Assembly: GCF_009707955.1 (NCBI RefSeq)
Contig: NZ_WMDQ01000009.1
Span: 62,001-126,000, forward strand
Length of the DNA stretch: 64,000 bases
Direction: 5' to 3'
From: Flavobacterium sp. LC2016-13
GTDB lineage: Bacteria > Bacteroidota > Bacteroidia > Flavobacteriales > Flavobacteriaceae
Below, piece by piece: positions 32,512 to 40,552 of this stretch. Each line of letters begins with the position of its first letter. Position 1 is the first letter of the stretch. The notes under the pieces are model-generated. The model did no database searches. It was not told where the DNA came from and was given only the letters and a program-made list of their open reading frames with translations. Made by a program: the position numbers and the translations under genes.

Positions 32512-32561
32512 TTTTTCAGATTTAGAAAACAATCTAAAATCTAAAATTCAGCAATCTAAAA

Positions 32562-33248
32562 TTATTTTGTTGTGTCACTTTCAATCAATCCGTCTCTTAA
32601 ACGAATAACGCGATGTGCATAAGCAGCAATATCTTCTTCGTGAGTTACAAGAATTACAGTGTTTCCCAATGCATGAATATCTCCAAATAGTTTCATGATT
32701 TCTACAGAAGTTTTGCTGTCTAAGTTTCCTGTTGGTTCATCGGCAAGAATAATAGAAGGTTTATTAACCAAAGCACGTGCAATTGCCACACGCTGGCGTT
32801 GTCCTCCCGAAAGCTGATTGGGTTGATGATCCATTCTGTCGGCAAGATTTACCTGAGTCAAAACTTCTACAGCTCTTGTGTTACGTTCAGATTTTGAATA
32901 TCCGGCATAAATCATTGGTAAAGCTACATTATCTAAAGCAGTAGTTCTTGGCAAAAGATTAAAAGTCTGAAAAACAAAACCAATTTCTTTATTTCGAATT
33001 CCGGCCAATTCATCATCTTTCATCTGGCTGACATCTTTTCCGTTTAAAACATAATGTCCGGAAGTTGGCGTATCCAAACAACCTAATAAATTCATTAAAG
33101 TCGATTTTCCGGATCCCGAAGGTCCCATTAAAGCTACATATTCGCCTTTTTTTATTTCTAAATCAATTCCTTTTAAAACATAAACGATTTCATTACCAAG
33201 TACAAAATTTCGTTTTATGTCAGTTATTTTAATTAATGGATTTGCCAT
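32562..33248 (-). CDS. ABC transporter ATPase, LolD/MacB type
   Basis: 228 residues from the ATG at 33248; an in-frame TTG at 33260 would add four residues. Walker A is GPSGSGKST, the signature is LSGGQRQRVAIARAL, and Walker B is ILADEPTGNLD. The H-loop is in VTHEEDIA. It has the MacB/LolD specific block (GFVFQTFNLLPRTTALDNVALPM). These ATPases power lipoprotein release or efflux rather than import. No permease gene is adjacent, so the partner is elsewhere. Confidence 0.9.
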   Translation of the reverse strand: MANPLIKITDIKRNFVLGNEIVYVLKGIDLEIKKGEYVALMGPSGSGKSTLMNLLGCLDTPTSGHYVLNGKDVSQMKDDELAGIRNKEIGFVFQTFNLLPRTTALDNVALPMIYAGYSKSERNTRAVEVLTQVNLADRMDHQPNQLSGGQRQRVAIARALVNKPSIILADEPTGNLDSKTSVEIMKLFGDIHALGNTVILVTHEEDIAAYAHRVIRLRDGLIESDTTK

Positions 33249-33525
33249 TTCGTTTTTCAATTTTGGATTTAAAAGTACAAAACACTTTTCAATAATTTAA
33301 TAAGTAGTGGGGAATTGATTTTTGTTACAAGAATCAGGTGTTACGAAGTTCATTTTTTTATAAATAAGGTTTTGTTATAAAATTATATTCTAATTCAAAG
33401 AAAAAGTTGTTATATGATTTTAATATGTTTTTATATAATTATCATATTTTATAATTTTTATTAAATTATTTTTATTTTAAGTATTAAATTTTTAATTATA
33501 ATTTATAATTATTCATTTTTTTAAC

Positions 33526-33533
33526 TATATTTG
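33526..33533 (+). promoter_or_regulatory. -7 box of the 33560 lipoprotein gene
   Basis: TATATTTG is a perfect TAnnTTTG, 26 bp before the ATG. The 33261-33525 stretch is extremely AT-rich and shows no gene. Confidence 0.5.
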
Positions 33534-33559
33534 TCTTATAACTTTTAAAAATCAAGATT

Positions 33560-34216
33560 ATGAAAAACATACAAATTTTATCAGGAATTGCATTAATTGC
33601 ATTAAGTTTTACATCATGTAAAGACGAAAAACAAGAACAGGCTAAAAAAACAATCGATGCATACGTAACGTATGTCGATTCTGTAAAAAATGTGAAAGCT
33701 GACGATTTGAAAGCAGATTGGAAAGATGTTGAAGCTGAATACGACAGAAGAGCAGCAAATGCACAATTAGCACTTGCAGATATTAAAGACAATGCAGCTG
33801 AAACTGAAAGAATAAATACGAGTAAAACTAAATACGAAGAATTTAAAAACGAAATGACGGTTAAACTAGCTCCGCCGGTAACTCCAAAACAACAATTGCG
33901 TAATGCATTATTTGGAGAAGGAAAAATTGGTGAGGATATGAGTTTTGCATGGGTTAATGCTCAAAATATTCATAGTGTTTATCAACAATTCGTTCATACT
34001 GTAGAAAATAATAAAGACAGTTATTCTCGTGAAGACTGGGATGAAATTAAATTAATGTACGAAGCACTTGACAGCCGTAAAAATACGGTTGAAAAAGAAG
34101 GTTTGACAGCTGAAGATAACAGAAAAATCGCAGGGTTAAAAATCAAATTTGCTCCAATGTATACTTTAAACAGAATGGGAGCTAAGTCTGAAGAAACTGC
34201 TGCTGCTAAAAAATAA
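33560..34216 (+). CDS. Lipoprotein of unknown function (possibly DUF6565-like)
   Basis: 218 residues. The lipobox is LSFTSCKDEKQ after a 19-residue signal. The mature part is Lys/Glu-rich and helical (AKKTIDAYVTYVDSVKNVKADDLKADW), with a conserved-looking block (NALFGEGKIGEDMSFAWVNAQNI). No catalytic motif is seen. It resembles short helical lipoproteins of Bacteroidota, but I cannot name its role. It has its own promoter and terminator. Confidence 0.75.
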   Translation: MKNIQILSGIALIALSFTSCKDEKQEQAKKTIDAYVTYVDSVKNVKADDLKADWKDVEAEYDRRAANAQLALADIKDNAAETERINTSKTKYEEFKNEMTVKLAPPVTPKQQLRNALFGEGKIGEDMSFAWVNAQNIHSVYQQFVHTVENNKDSYSREDWDEIKLMYEALDSRKNTVEKEGLTAEDNRKIAGLKIKFAPMYTLNRMGAKSEETAAAKK

Positions 34217-34240
34217 GGTTAAATTTGAAATTAGATTTTA

Positions 34241-34270
34241 AAAATGACAATCAGAAATGGTTGTCATTTT
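34241..34270 (+). terminator. Terminator of the lipoprotein gene
   Basis: AAAATGACAA / TTGTCATTTT forms a 10-bp stem with a 10-nt loop and a T-run, 25 bp after the stop. Confidence 0.8.
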
Positions 34271-34307
34271 TTTATGTTTTAATATGAAATATGTCTCGTT
34301 CTGAAAT

Positions 34308-34428
34308 TTATTTGATGATTAGTTTTTCAAGCCTTGCTGTCATTTCATCTTTCTCTTTCAGCATACGTTCATACAGTGCAATTTTTTCTTCATGCAATTG
34401 GATAATCTTTTCAATTGGATTGTAGTTA
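34308..34428 (-). pseudogene. Out-of-frame coiled-coil tail of the XRE regulator
   Basis: Downstream of the XRE stop, another frame encodes YNPIEKIIQLHEEKIALYER and then MLKEKDEMTARLEKLIIK, ending with TAA at 34308. This looks like the coiled-coil tail seen in homologous regulators. Removing one TTAATAA unit from the repeat at 34426-34446 joins it to the upstream gene. Confidence 0.7.
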
Positions 34429-34446
34429 TTAATTATTAATTATTAA
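34426..34446. repeat. Three tandem TTAATAA units inside the XRE gene
   Basis: Read on the minus strand, TTAATAA occurs exactly three times in a row. As 7 is not a multiple of 3, each gain or loss of a unit changes the reading frame. Two units would give an uninterrupted gene of about 130 codons; three units place a stop at 34429. Confidence 0.85.
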
Positions 34447-34704
34447 TGTGCTATCACTAAAAGTATTAGCAATAATATTTAATGCCTGATCTTGATCAAA
34501 ATTTTGAAAAGCTTCAACAGGAATTTTCAAAGAATTAGATATTTGTCTTAGTAGATTATCTTCAATTACATCTTTCTGTTCCAGTATAGAAATTTTCTTT
34601 TGGTTCCAGTCTTCTCCCAAATCATAAGCCAGTGCTTCCTGTTTAATACCAAGCATTTCTCTGAAGCGTTTTACGTTTCTTCCCTGATGAATTTTCTGTT
34701 CCAT
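34429..34704 (-). CDS. XRE-family HTH regulator, truncated by a repeat-induced frameshift
   Basis: 91 residues from the ATG at 34704; an ATG at 34716 is also in frame. The helix-turn-helix is clear: KIHQGRNVKRFREMLGIKQEALAYDLG, followed by LEQKDVIEDNLLRQISNSLKIP. The protein ends STLIINN because of a stop created within the TTAATAA tract. The normal C-terminal coiled coil is present in another frame just downstream (34308-34428). It may be an OFF-phase form or a functional short variant. A -7 box is at 34730-34737. Confidence 0.8.
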   Translation of the reverse strand: MEQKIHQGRNVKRFREMLGIKQEALAYDLGEDWNQKKISILEQKDVIEDNLLRQISNSLKIPVEAFQNFDQDQALNIIANTFSDSTLIINN

Positions 34705-34729
34705 AATGAGTGTCATTTTTCTGAAGGTT

Positions 34730-34737
34730 CAAAGATA
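34730..34737 (-). promoter_or_regulatory. -7 box of the XRE gene
   Basis: The minus strand reads TATCTTTG (perfect TAnnTTTG), 25 bp before the ATG at 34704. This slightly favours 34704 over 34716 as the start. Confidence 0.45.
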
Positions 34738-34810
34738 AAGCTATCTGTACTAAAAAATCTGAATTTCAAAGATAAAAAAACATCTCAGAAAAATCTTTTT
34801 TTGTCAGATA

Positions 34811-35590
34811 TTATGCCCGAATTACAAAATGTTCTTTTTCCTGTTCCCTTCTAAAGAAAACAAATCCCCACTGAAAAGTATCTATGGTAACGGTAACTTT
34901 CGGATGATTTTTAATAATTCCCCAGGCTTCTTCCATTTCTGCAGACCAATGAATATCATCAAATATCCAAACAGAATCGTTGTCTATAGTTGGTAATAAA
35001 AGATCAAAATAAGCTAGAGTTGCTTTTTTAGAATGATTGCCGTCGAAATAAATCAGGTTGAAATTTAAGCTTTCAGGTTTCAGGTTACTTAAATACTGCT
35101 GAAACTCTGAGATTATATTTTCTACATTCTCACAACTAAATTTGTGAAGTTGGTTTTTTGCTACTGAAGCCGTTTGTGGACAACCTTCTAATGTAATTAC
35201 TTTTGCGTTTACATTTCCCAAGGCGAGGGCAGAAGTGGCCAAGCCTAACGAAGTTCCTATTTCCAGAATGTTTGCAGGTTCAAAATAACGAGTTACCCGA
35301 AACAATAATTCTGCTCGTTTTGGAGAAATTCCGGCAGTTTGGGCAATCTTTGAAATTTGTCTTTTATTAGATTTAAAAACTCTTGAACCCGCACCAAAAT
35401 CTGTTACTTCGATAAAATTTTTATTTTCTAAAAGAGATTTTCTGTAATTCCTTAAAATCAAATATTCCTGCTTTTGTTTTTTATCATAAAAACATTTCGT
35501 CAACAAATTAAAGACAAAAGGCGAATGTACGGCATGTTCGTTTTTAGAATGCCATAAGAATTTTAGATATGATTTTATTTGAAATAACAT
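34811..35590 (-). CDS. Class I SAM-dependent methyltransferase
   Basis: 259 residues. SAM-binding motif I is NILEIGTSLGLATSALALG. Motif post-I is KVITLEGCPQTASVA (acidic E at the strand end). The acidic LIYFDGNHSKKATLAYFDLLLP is typical of the O-methyltransferase group that includes catechol and caffeoyl-CoA types. The substrate is unknown. The N-terminal HAVHSPFVFNLLTKCFYD is a conserved-looking Bacteroidota extension. Confidence 0.82.
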   Translation of the reverse strand: MLFQIKSYLKFLWHSKNEHAVHSPFVFNLLTKCFYDKKQKQEYLILRNYRKSLLENKNFIEVTDFGAGSRVFKSNKRQISKIAQTAGISPKRAELLFRVTRYFEPANILEIGTSLGLATSALALGNVNAKVITLEGCPQTASVAKNQLHKFSCENVENIISEFQQYLSNLKPESLNFNLIYFDGNHSKKATLAYFDLLLPTIDNDSVWIFDDIHWSAEMEEAWGIIKNHPKVTVTIDTFQWGFVFFRREQEKEHFVIRA

Positions 35591-35617
35591 TTACAGTCTC
35601 AATTTTAGATTTCAGTT

Positions 35618-35704
35618 TTAGATTTCAGTCTCAGTATTAGTTACGTTTTGGGCCATAGCAAGTTCAAATGATTTTTTATAAGCTAATAATTCTTTAAAAT
35701 CCAT
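35618..35704 (-). pseudogene. Remnant of a four-helix-bundle (23S rRNA intervening-sequence type) protein
   Basis: A short frame from the ATG at 35704 reads MDFKELLAYKKSFELAMAQN. This is the start of the small four-helix-bundle family often annotated as 23S rRNA-intervening-sequence proteins (about 115-125 aa). After about 17 residues it runs into a CTGAAATCTAAAA-type repeat and stops. It appears to be a gene fragment fused to the repeat, and is unlikely to make a folded protein. Confidence 0.5.
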
Positions 35705-35817
35705 TATTTATTTTTTGCAATGATATTAAAAAAAATAGGAAAAAACTTATTTTTTATAAAATAATTATTGCGAAAAATAAAAAACTGAAAACTGTTACTG
35801 AGACTGAAAACTAATAA

Positions 35818-37680
35818 CTATCCTTCTATTTTAGCTGAAAGTTCAAACCAACGCTCTTCTTTTTGATCTATTTTATTGATAATATTCTGTAGTTCGTTTG
35901 CTTTTTTCTCGATATCGGCATCAGCTACTTTTCCTTCAGAGAATAATTGTTCGATTTTAGTTTTATCAATTTCTAAATCTTTTATTTCTCTTTCTAGTTT
36001 TTGATATTCTTTTTGCTCGTTAAAAGTTAAATTTCCTGTTGGGTTATTTTGTTTCCAATCTTTCTTTTCGGCTTTGTTTTCTTCTTTTTGAGCAACATCG
36101 GCACTATCTTCATAAGCTCTGAAATCAGAATAGTTTCCTGGGAAATTCTCGATTTCACCATTTCCTCTAAAAACAAATAAGTGATCGACAATTTTATCCA
36201 TAAAATAACGGTCGTGAGAAACGACCAATAAACATCCTGGATAATCTAAAAGAAAGCTTTCTAAGACGTTTAGCGTTACAATGTCTAAATCGTTAGTTGG
36301 CTCATCCAAAATTAAAAAGTTTGGATTCTGGATTAAAACAGTACATAAATACAAACGCTTTAATTCTCCTCCACTTAATTTTTCGACAAAATCATATTGT
36401 TTTTTAGCATCAAAAAGAAAACGTTCTAATAATTGTGAAGCCGAAATCATTCTGCCTTTTGCAAGCGGAATAAATTCTCCGTATTCTTTAATAATATCAA
36501 TTACACGCTGATTTGGTTTCGGGTTGATTCCTGTTTGTGTATAATAACCAATTTTTATGGTTTCTCCTTTTACCACACGACCACTATCGAGCGAAAGTGT
36601 TCCCGTAAGAAGATTTAAAAAAGTAGATTTTCCGGTTCCGTTTTTACCAATAATACCGATACGTTCTCCACGTTGAAAATCGAAGCTAAAATTATCCAGA
36701 ATAACGTGATCTTTAAATTTTTTGGAGATTTTGTGAAGCTCGATAATCTTGCTTCCCATACGTTCCATATTAATTTCAAGTTCAACTTTATTTTCACGAC
36801 GACGGCTTTGTGCTTTTTCTTTAATTACATAAAAATCATCCTGACGTGATTTCGATTTAGTCGTTCTTGCTTTTGGCTGACGGCGCATCCATTCTAATTC
36901 TTTTACAAATAAGTTTTTAGCTTTGTCAACGCTCGCATTTTCAGAGGTAATTCGCTCTTCTTTTTTCTCTAAATAATAAGAGTAATTTCCTTTATATTGG
37001 TATAATTTTCCGTTGTCTAACTCGATAATTTCATTGCAAACACGTTCTAAAAAGAAACGGTCGTGCGTTACCATAAACAATGTAATATTTTCTTTGGCAA
37101 AATAACTTTCTAACCATTCAATCATTTCAAGATCTAAGTGGTTGGTTGGCTCATCAAGAATTAATAAATCAGGGCGATTGATCAAAATAATGGCTAATGA
37201 AAGACGTTTTTTTTGTCCTCCTGAAAGATTTTTCACTTTAAGTTTAAAATCTTCCAGTTTTAATTTGAATAGAATTTGTTTGTATTGCGTTTCAAAATCC
37301 CATGCATTATGCTGGTCCATTCCGTCAAAAGCTTTTTGGTAAGCCTCTTCATCATCAGGGTTTTCTAATGCTTTTTCGTATTTCTCAATAACCTTTAAAG
37401 TCTCATTATCTGAAGCGAAAATACTTTCTTCAATAGTCAATTCTTCTTGTAAATTGTTGTTTTGAGAAAGAAAAGCCATTTTGATACCTTTTCTTAGAAC
37501 TACTTGTCCTGTATCTGGTTCGTCTAAACCATTAATAATGCTCATTATGGTTGTTTTACCAGAACCATTTTTGGCAATAAAAGCGATTTTTTGGTCTTTA
37601 TTAATTCCGAATGAAATGTTGTCAAATAATGTTTTCTCACCAAACGACTTCGATATATTTTCTACAGATAAGTAATTCAC
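35818..37680 (-). CDS. uup: ABC-F ATPase, Uup type
   Basis: 620 residues with two ABC cassettes. The first has IAKNGSGKTT, LSGGQKKRLSLA and LLILDEPTNHLD. The second has GIIGKNGTGKST, LSGGELKRLYL and LDEPTNDLD. A coiled coil at the C-terminus (KLEREIKDLEIDKTKIEQLF..) is the Uup-type extension, which distinguishes it from EttA. There are no membrane segments. ABC-F proteins act on ribosomes, and Uup also affects DNA transposon excision in E. coli. The start is GTG at 37680, chosen because NYLSVENISKSFGE is a typical N-terminus. Confidence 0.9.
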   Translation of the reverse strand: MNYLSVENISKSFGEKTLFDNISFGINKDQKIAFIAKNGSGKTTIMSIINGLDEPDTGQVVLRKGIKMAFLSQNNNLQEELTIEESIFASDNETLKVIEKYEKALENPDDEEAYQKAFDGMDQHNAWDFETQYKQILFKLKLEDFKLKVKNLSGGQKKRLSLAIILINRPDLLILDEPTNHLDLEMIEWLESYFAKENITLFMVTHDRFFLERVCNEIIELDNGKLYQYKGNYSYYLEKKEERITSENASVDKAKNLFVKELEWMRRQPKARTTKSKSRQDDFYVIKEKAQSRRRENKVELEINMERMGSKIIELHKISKKFKDHVILDNFSFDFQRGERIGIIGKNGTGKSTFLNLLTGTLSLDSGRVVKGETIKIGYYTQTGINPKPNQRVIDIIKEYGEFIPLAKGRMISASQLLERFLFDAKKQYDFVEKLSGGELKRLYLCTVLIQNPNFLILDEPTNDLDIVTLNVLESFLLDYPGCLLVVSHDRYFMDKIVDHLFVFRGNGEIENFPGNYSDFRAYEDSADVAQKEENKAEKKDWKQNNPTGNLTFNEQKEYQKLEREIKDLEIDKTKIEQLFSEGKVADADIEKKANELQNIINKIDQKEERWFELSAKIEG

Positions 37681-37739
37681 TTTGTAAATTATAAGTTATA
37701 AATTATAAGTTATGAATGTTTTAAAAACAGAACTTTTTG

Positions 37740-37747
37740 CAAAAGTA
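37740..37747 (-). promoter_or_regulatory. -7 box of the ABC-F gene
   Basis: The minus strand reads TACTTTTG (perfect TAnnTTTG), 60 bp before the GTG start. Confidence 0.45.
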
Positions 37748-37771
37748 AACTATTATATTGCGATTTGCGAA

Positions 37772-38737
37772 TTATTTATGGAGATAAGAATTCAACACAG
37801 GACTTAAATCAAAATGATGAATCTGTTGAGGAATATTCAAAACAGGTTTTCGAACCAAAGATTCATTGGTCAAATAATAATGCAAGCCGTCTCTTGTTGC
37901 TATTCCTTCTATTTGATGAAAAGAAAGCTGAAGATCAATCTTTCGTTTATTTCCGGAGAGAAAATCGTGATTATTAAAAGCGTATAAAAGATATATAAAA
38001 GGTTTTCCAATTTTTGAATAACCACATAGCGCAACAAGTCTTTTATCTTCCAGATAAGCAGCGCCGGTTACGAGTCCTTTTAGATTAAGAGTTACTTTGA
38101 AGTTTGCAATATGATTTCCTGCTTGTTTAGATAATGCATAAATACTGGTTTTAGAAGATTTCCATTGTTTAGTAAACAAATAAATACTGTCCTTTGAAAC
38201 AATAAAAGCTTCACAATCAAAATTAGTAGTGTTTGGTTTTTTTAAATTGAAATCTGTCTGATCAGAATAATTGAATGAAATGGTTTCTATGACTGGGTTT
38301 CCTTCTAAAAATGATTTTTTTTCGATTTTTAAAATTTGTAAATTAACTCTGTTTCCTGAATAATTATTTCCAAAATCCCCAATATATAAATACGAACTGT
38401 CTTGTGAAATTTCTTCCCAGTCGTGATTTATTGCATTATTCAAAATTATTCTTTTTCTGATTTTCCCTAAAGAATCCAAACCGTAAATAGTTTTATCATG
38501 ATCGTCATTGTGGGTCCAAAATAGTTCATCAAAATAAAGTAAGCCAGAGGTTTCTTTAATAGAATCGCTGAGGTTTTTCGAATACTGAGGTTTTATTTTA
38601 AGGGATTTATAATTACAAGATCCGTCATTTACTATTGCTGTCGAATTATAATTCTTAGATAAAAAATCGGTACAACCTTTAAGCTGAGCATAGGTTGGCA
38701 TAACAACTATCAAGAAAAAGAATACTATTTTGTTCAT
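37772..38737 (-). CDS. Secreted protein with N-terminal GCTD...DGSCNY motif
   Basis: 321 residues with a signal peptide (MNKIVFFFLIVVMPTYAQ). The mature N-terminus is GCTDFLSKNYNSTAIVNDGSC, matching the short Cys-linked GCTD-x-A-x-NY...DGSC.Y repeats of Bacteroidota extracellular proteins. The remainder (residues 50-320) is beta-rich with repeated strand patterns (WTHNDD, GDFGNNY, CEAFIVSKDSIYLFTK), suggesting a beta-propeller. It lacks a type IX C-terminal signal. The function is unknown. Confidence 0.7.
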   Translation of the reverse strand: MNKIVFFFLIVVMPTYAQLKGCTDFLSKNYNSTAIVNDGSCNYKSLKIKPQYSKNLSDSIKETSGLLYFDELFWTHNDDHDKTIYGLDSLGKIRKRIILNNAINHDWEEISQDSSYLYIGDFGNNYSGNRVNLQILKIEKKSFLEGNPVIETISFNYSDQTDFNLKKPNTTNFDCEAFIVSKDSIYLFTKQWKSSKTSIYALSKQAGNHIANFKVTLNLKGLVTGAAYLEDKRLVALCGYSKIGKPFIYLLYAFNNHDFLSGNKRKIDLQLSFHQIEGIATRDGLHYYLTNESLVRKPVLNIPQQIHHFDLSPVLNSYLHK

Positions 38738-38921
38738 TTTTTTTAAATTCTATATCCTTGATAAAAGTAGTCTTTTAGAATATATCTTGTTTTGTAAGAA
38801 TGAAATATTAGATATCTTAAAAAATTTAGATATAATTAACATCTTAGAAACTATCAGGTTTTTATTGTATTAAAATAAGACATTTTCATCTTTTACGTTT
38901 TTAACAAAGAACTTCATACAT

Positions 38922-38929
38922 TACTTTTG
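38922..38929 (+). promoter_or_regulatory. -7 box at the front of the capsule operon
   Basis: TACTTTTG is a perfect TAnnTTTG. No clear -33 element is visible. If used, it makes a leader of about 190 nt before 39126. Confidence 0.4.
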
Positions 38930-39046
38930 CAAAAAATATAACGGTAAATTATTATAAATACATGCGTATTTGTTTGATTTTTAGTAAATTGCAGTATTGT
39001 TTTTGAGATTTTGTAAATTTATTTGTGTTTTTCCTGATATTTCCTG

Positions 39047-39081
39047 ACTCAACAGTATGTGAGTTGGAACAGCGAAGCTGT
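39047..39081 (+). promoter_or_regulatory. Two hairpins in the capsule operon leader
   Basis: ACTCA...TGAGT (39047-39064) and ACAGC-gaa-GCTGT (39069-39081) lie in tandem in the non-coding leader. The 388 bp between 38737 and 39126 contain no gene. They could be attenuator-like, or parts of a dispersed repeat. Confidence 0.3.
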
Positions 39082-39125
39082 GCTTAGAGTTATAAAATGA
39101 ATTATTTAATCAATAATGTAAGATT

Positions 39126-39551
39126 ATGAAAATAGGAATCACCTTTAGTGCTTTTGATTTATTGCACGCCGGTCATATTAAAATGTTAGAAGAGGCAAAA
39201 TTACAATGTGATTATTTAATTGTAGGATTACAGACCGATCCAACATTGGATCGTCCAGAAAAAAATAGCCCAACACAAACAGTAGTCGAAAGATATATTC
39301 AGCTTAAAGGGTGTAAATTTGTAGATGAAATAGTTCCTTATGCAACTGAACAGGATCTAAATGATATATTAAGATCTTTTAAAATTGATGTTCGTATTTT
39401 AGGCGATGAGTATAAAGAAAAGGATTTTACCGGACGTACTTATTGTGAAGAAAAAGGAATAGAACTTTATTATAACGTGCGCGATCACCGTTTTTCAAGC
39501 AGTGGTTTACGCAAAGAAGTTGCTTTTAGAGAATTGTCATTAGCTAAATAA
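39126..39551 (+). CDS. Cytidylyltransferase-like nucleotidyltransferase (TagD/RfaE type)
   Basis: 141 residues. The nucleotidyltransferase HxGH motif is HAGH at residues 14-17, and the C-terminal RFSSSGLRKEV matches the ISSSxLR block. It is similar in size to glycerol-3-phosphate cytidylyltransferase. It opens the capsule operon, 17 bp before fcl. It probably activates a polyol phosphate or heptose-like precursor, but the substrate is not shown. Confidence 0.82.
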   Translation: MKIGITFSAFDLLHAGHIKMLEEAKLQCDYLIVGLQTDPTLDRPEKNSPTQTVVERYIQLKGCKFVDEIVPYATEQDLNDILRSFKIDVRILGDEYKEKDFTGRTYCEEKGIELYYNVRDHRFSSSGLRKEVAFRELSLAK

Positions 39552-39568
39552 TTTTTTTAAAATAAAAG

Positions 39569-40519
39569 ATGAATAAAAACACTAAGATTTATATTGCAGG
39601 TCATAATGGGATGGTAGGCAGCGCCATTTGGAGAACATTGTCGGATCAAGGATTTAGTAATTTAATAGGTGTTTCGAGTAAAGAATTAGACCTTAGAAAT
39701 CAACAAGCTGTTCGCGATTTTGTTGCAAAAGAAAATCCCGAAGTTATTATAGATGCTGCCGCACGTGTTGGCGGAATTTTAGCCAACAATGATTTTCCGT
39801 ATCAGTTTATTATGGAAAACATGCAAATTCAGAATAATCTAATCGATTCTGCTTTGCAAAATGGAGTAGATAAATTTATTTTTTTAGGCAGCTCGTGTAT
39901 TTATCCAAAATTAGCTCCACAACCCCTAAAAGAAGAATATCTACTCACAGATACTCTTGAACCAACAAATGAATGGTATGCTATTGCTAAAATTACCGGC
40001 GTGAAAACATGTCAGGCAATTAGAAACCAATTCGGAAAAGATTATGTAAGCCTTATGCCGACCAATCTATACGGAACATTCGACAACTTTGATTTAAACA
40101 CGTCTCATGTTTTACCTGCCATGATACGAAAATTTCATGAAGCAAAAGAAAACAATCACGCTCCGGTGACTTTATGGGGAAGCGGTTTGCCAATGCGCGA
40201 ATTTTTATTTGTAGACGATATGGCGAAAGCAGTAGTTTTCGCTTTAGAAAATAAATTACCGGATTATTTATACAACGTAGGAACTGGTGAAGATTTGACA
40301 ATTAAAGAACTAGCAGAAACTATTCAGAAAATTATTGGTCACAAGGGAGAAATTATTTGGGACGCTACCAAGCCAGATGGAACACCAAGAAAATTAATGG
40401 ATGTTTCTAAAATGCATGATTTGGGATGGAAACACCAAGTTAAATTACAAGATGGAATTCAAAAAACATACGATTGGTTTTTAAAAAACATACAAAATTT
40501 TAAACAAGTAAAATTATAA
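39569..40519 (+). CDS. fcl: GDP-L-fucose synthase
   Basis: 316 residues. The NAD(P) motif is IAGHNGMVGSAI. SDR active-site residues appear in FLGSSCIYPK and the YxxxK of EWYAIAKITG. Family blocks include AARVGGILANN, PTNLYGTFDNFD and HVLPAMIRKF. It performs the epimerase-reductase step that converts GDP-4-keto-6-deoxymannose to GDP-L-fucose. Its partner gmd follows 33 bp downstream, so a fucose-containing polysaccharide is expected. Confidence 0.96.
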   Translation: MNKNTKIYIAGHNGMVGSAIWRTLSDQGFSNLIGVSSKELDLRNQQAVRDFVAKENPEVIIDAAARVGGILANNDFPYQFIMENMQIQNNLIDSALQNGVDKFIFLGSSCIYPKLAPQPLKEEYLLTDTLEPTNEWYAIAKITGVKTCQAIRNQFGKDYVSLMPTNLYGTFDNFDLNTSHVLPAMIRKFHEAKENNHAPVTLWGSGLPMREFLFVDDMAKAVVFALENKLPDYLYNVGTGEDLTIKELAETIQKIIGHKGEIIWDATKPDGTPRKLMDVSKMHDLGWKHQVKLQDGIQKTYDWFLKNIQNFKQVKL

Positions 40520-40552
40520 GAGATTTTAGAATCTTATAGATATAAAAAAAAT

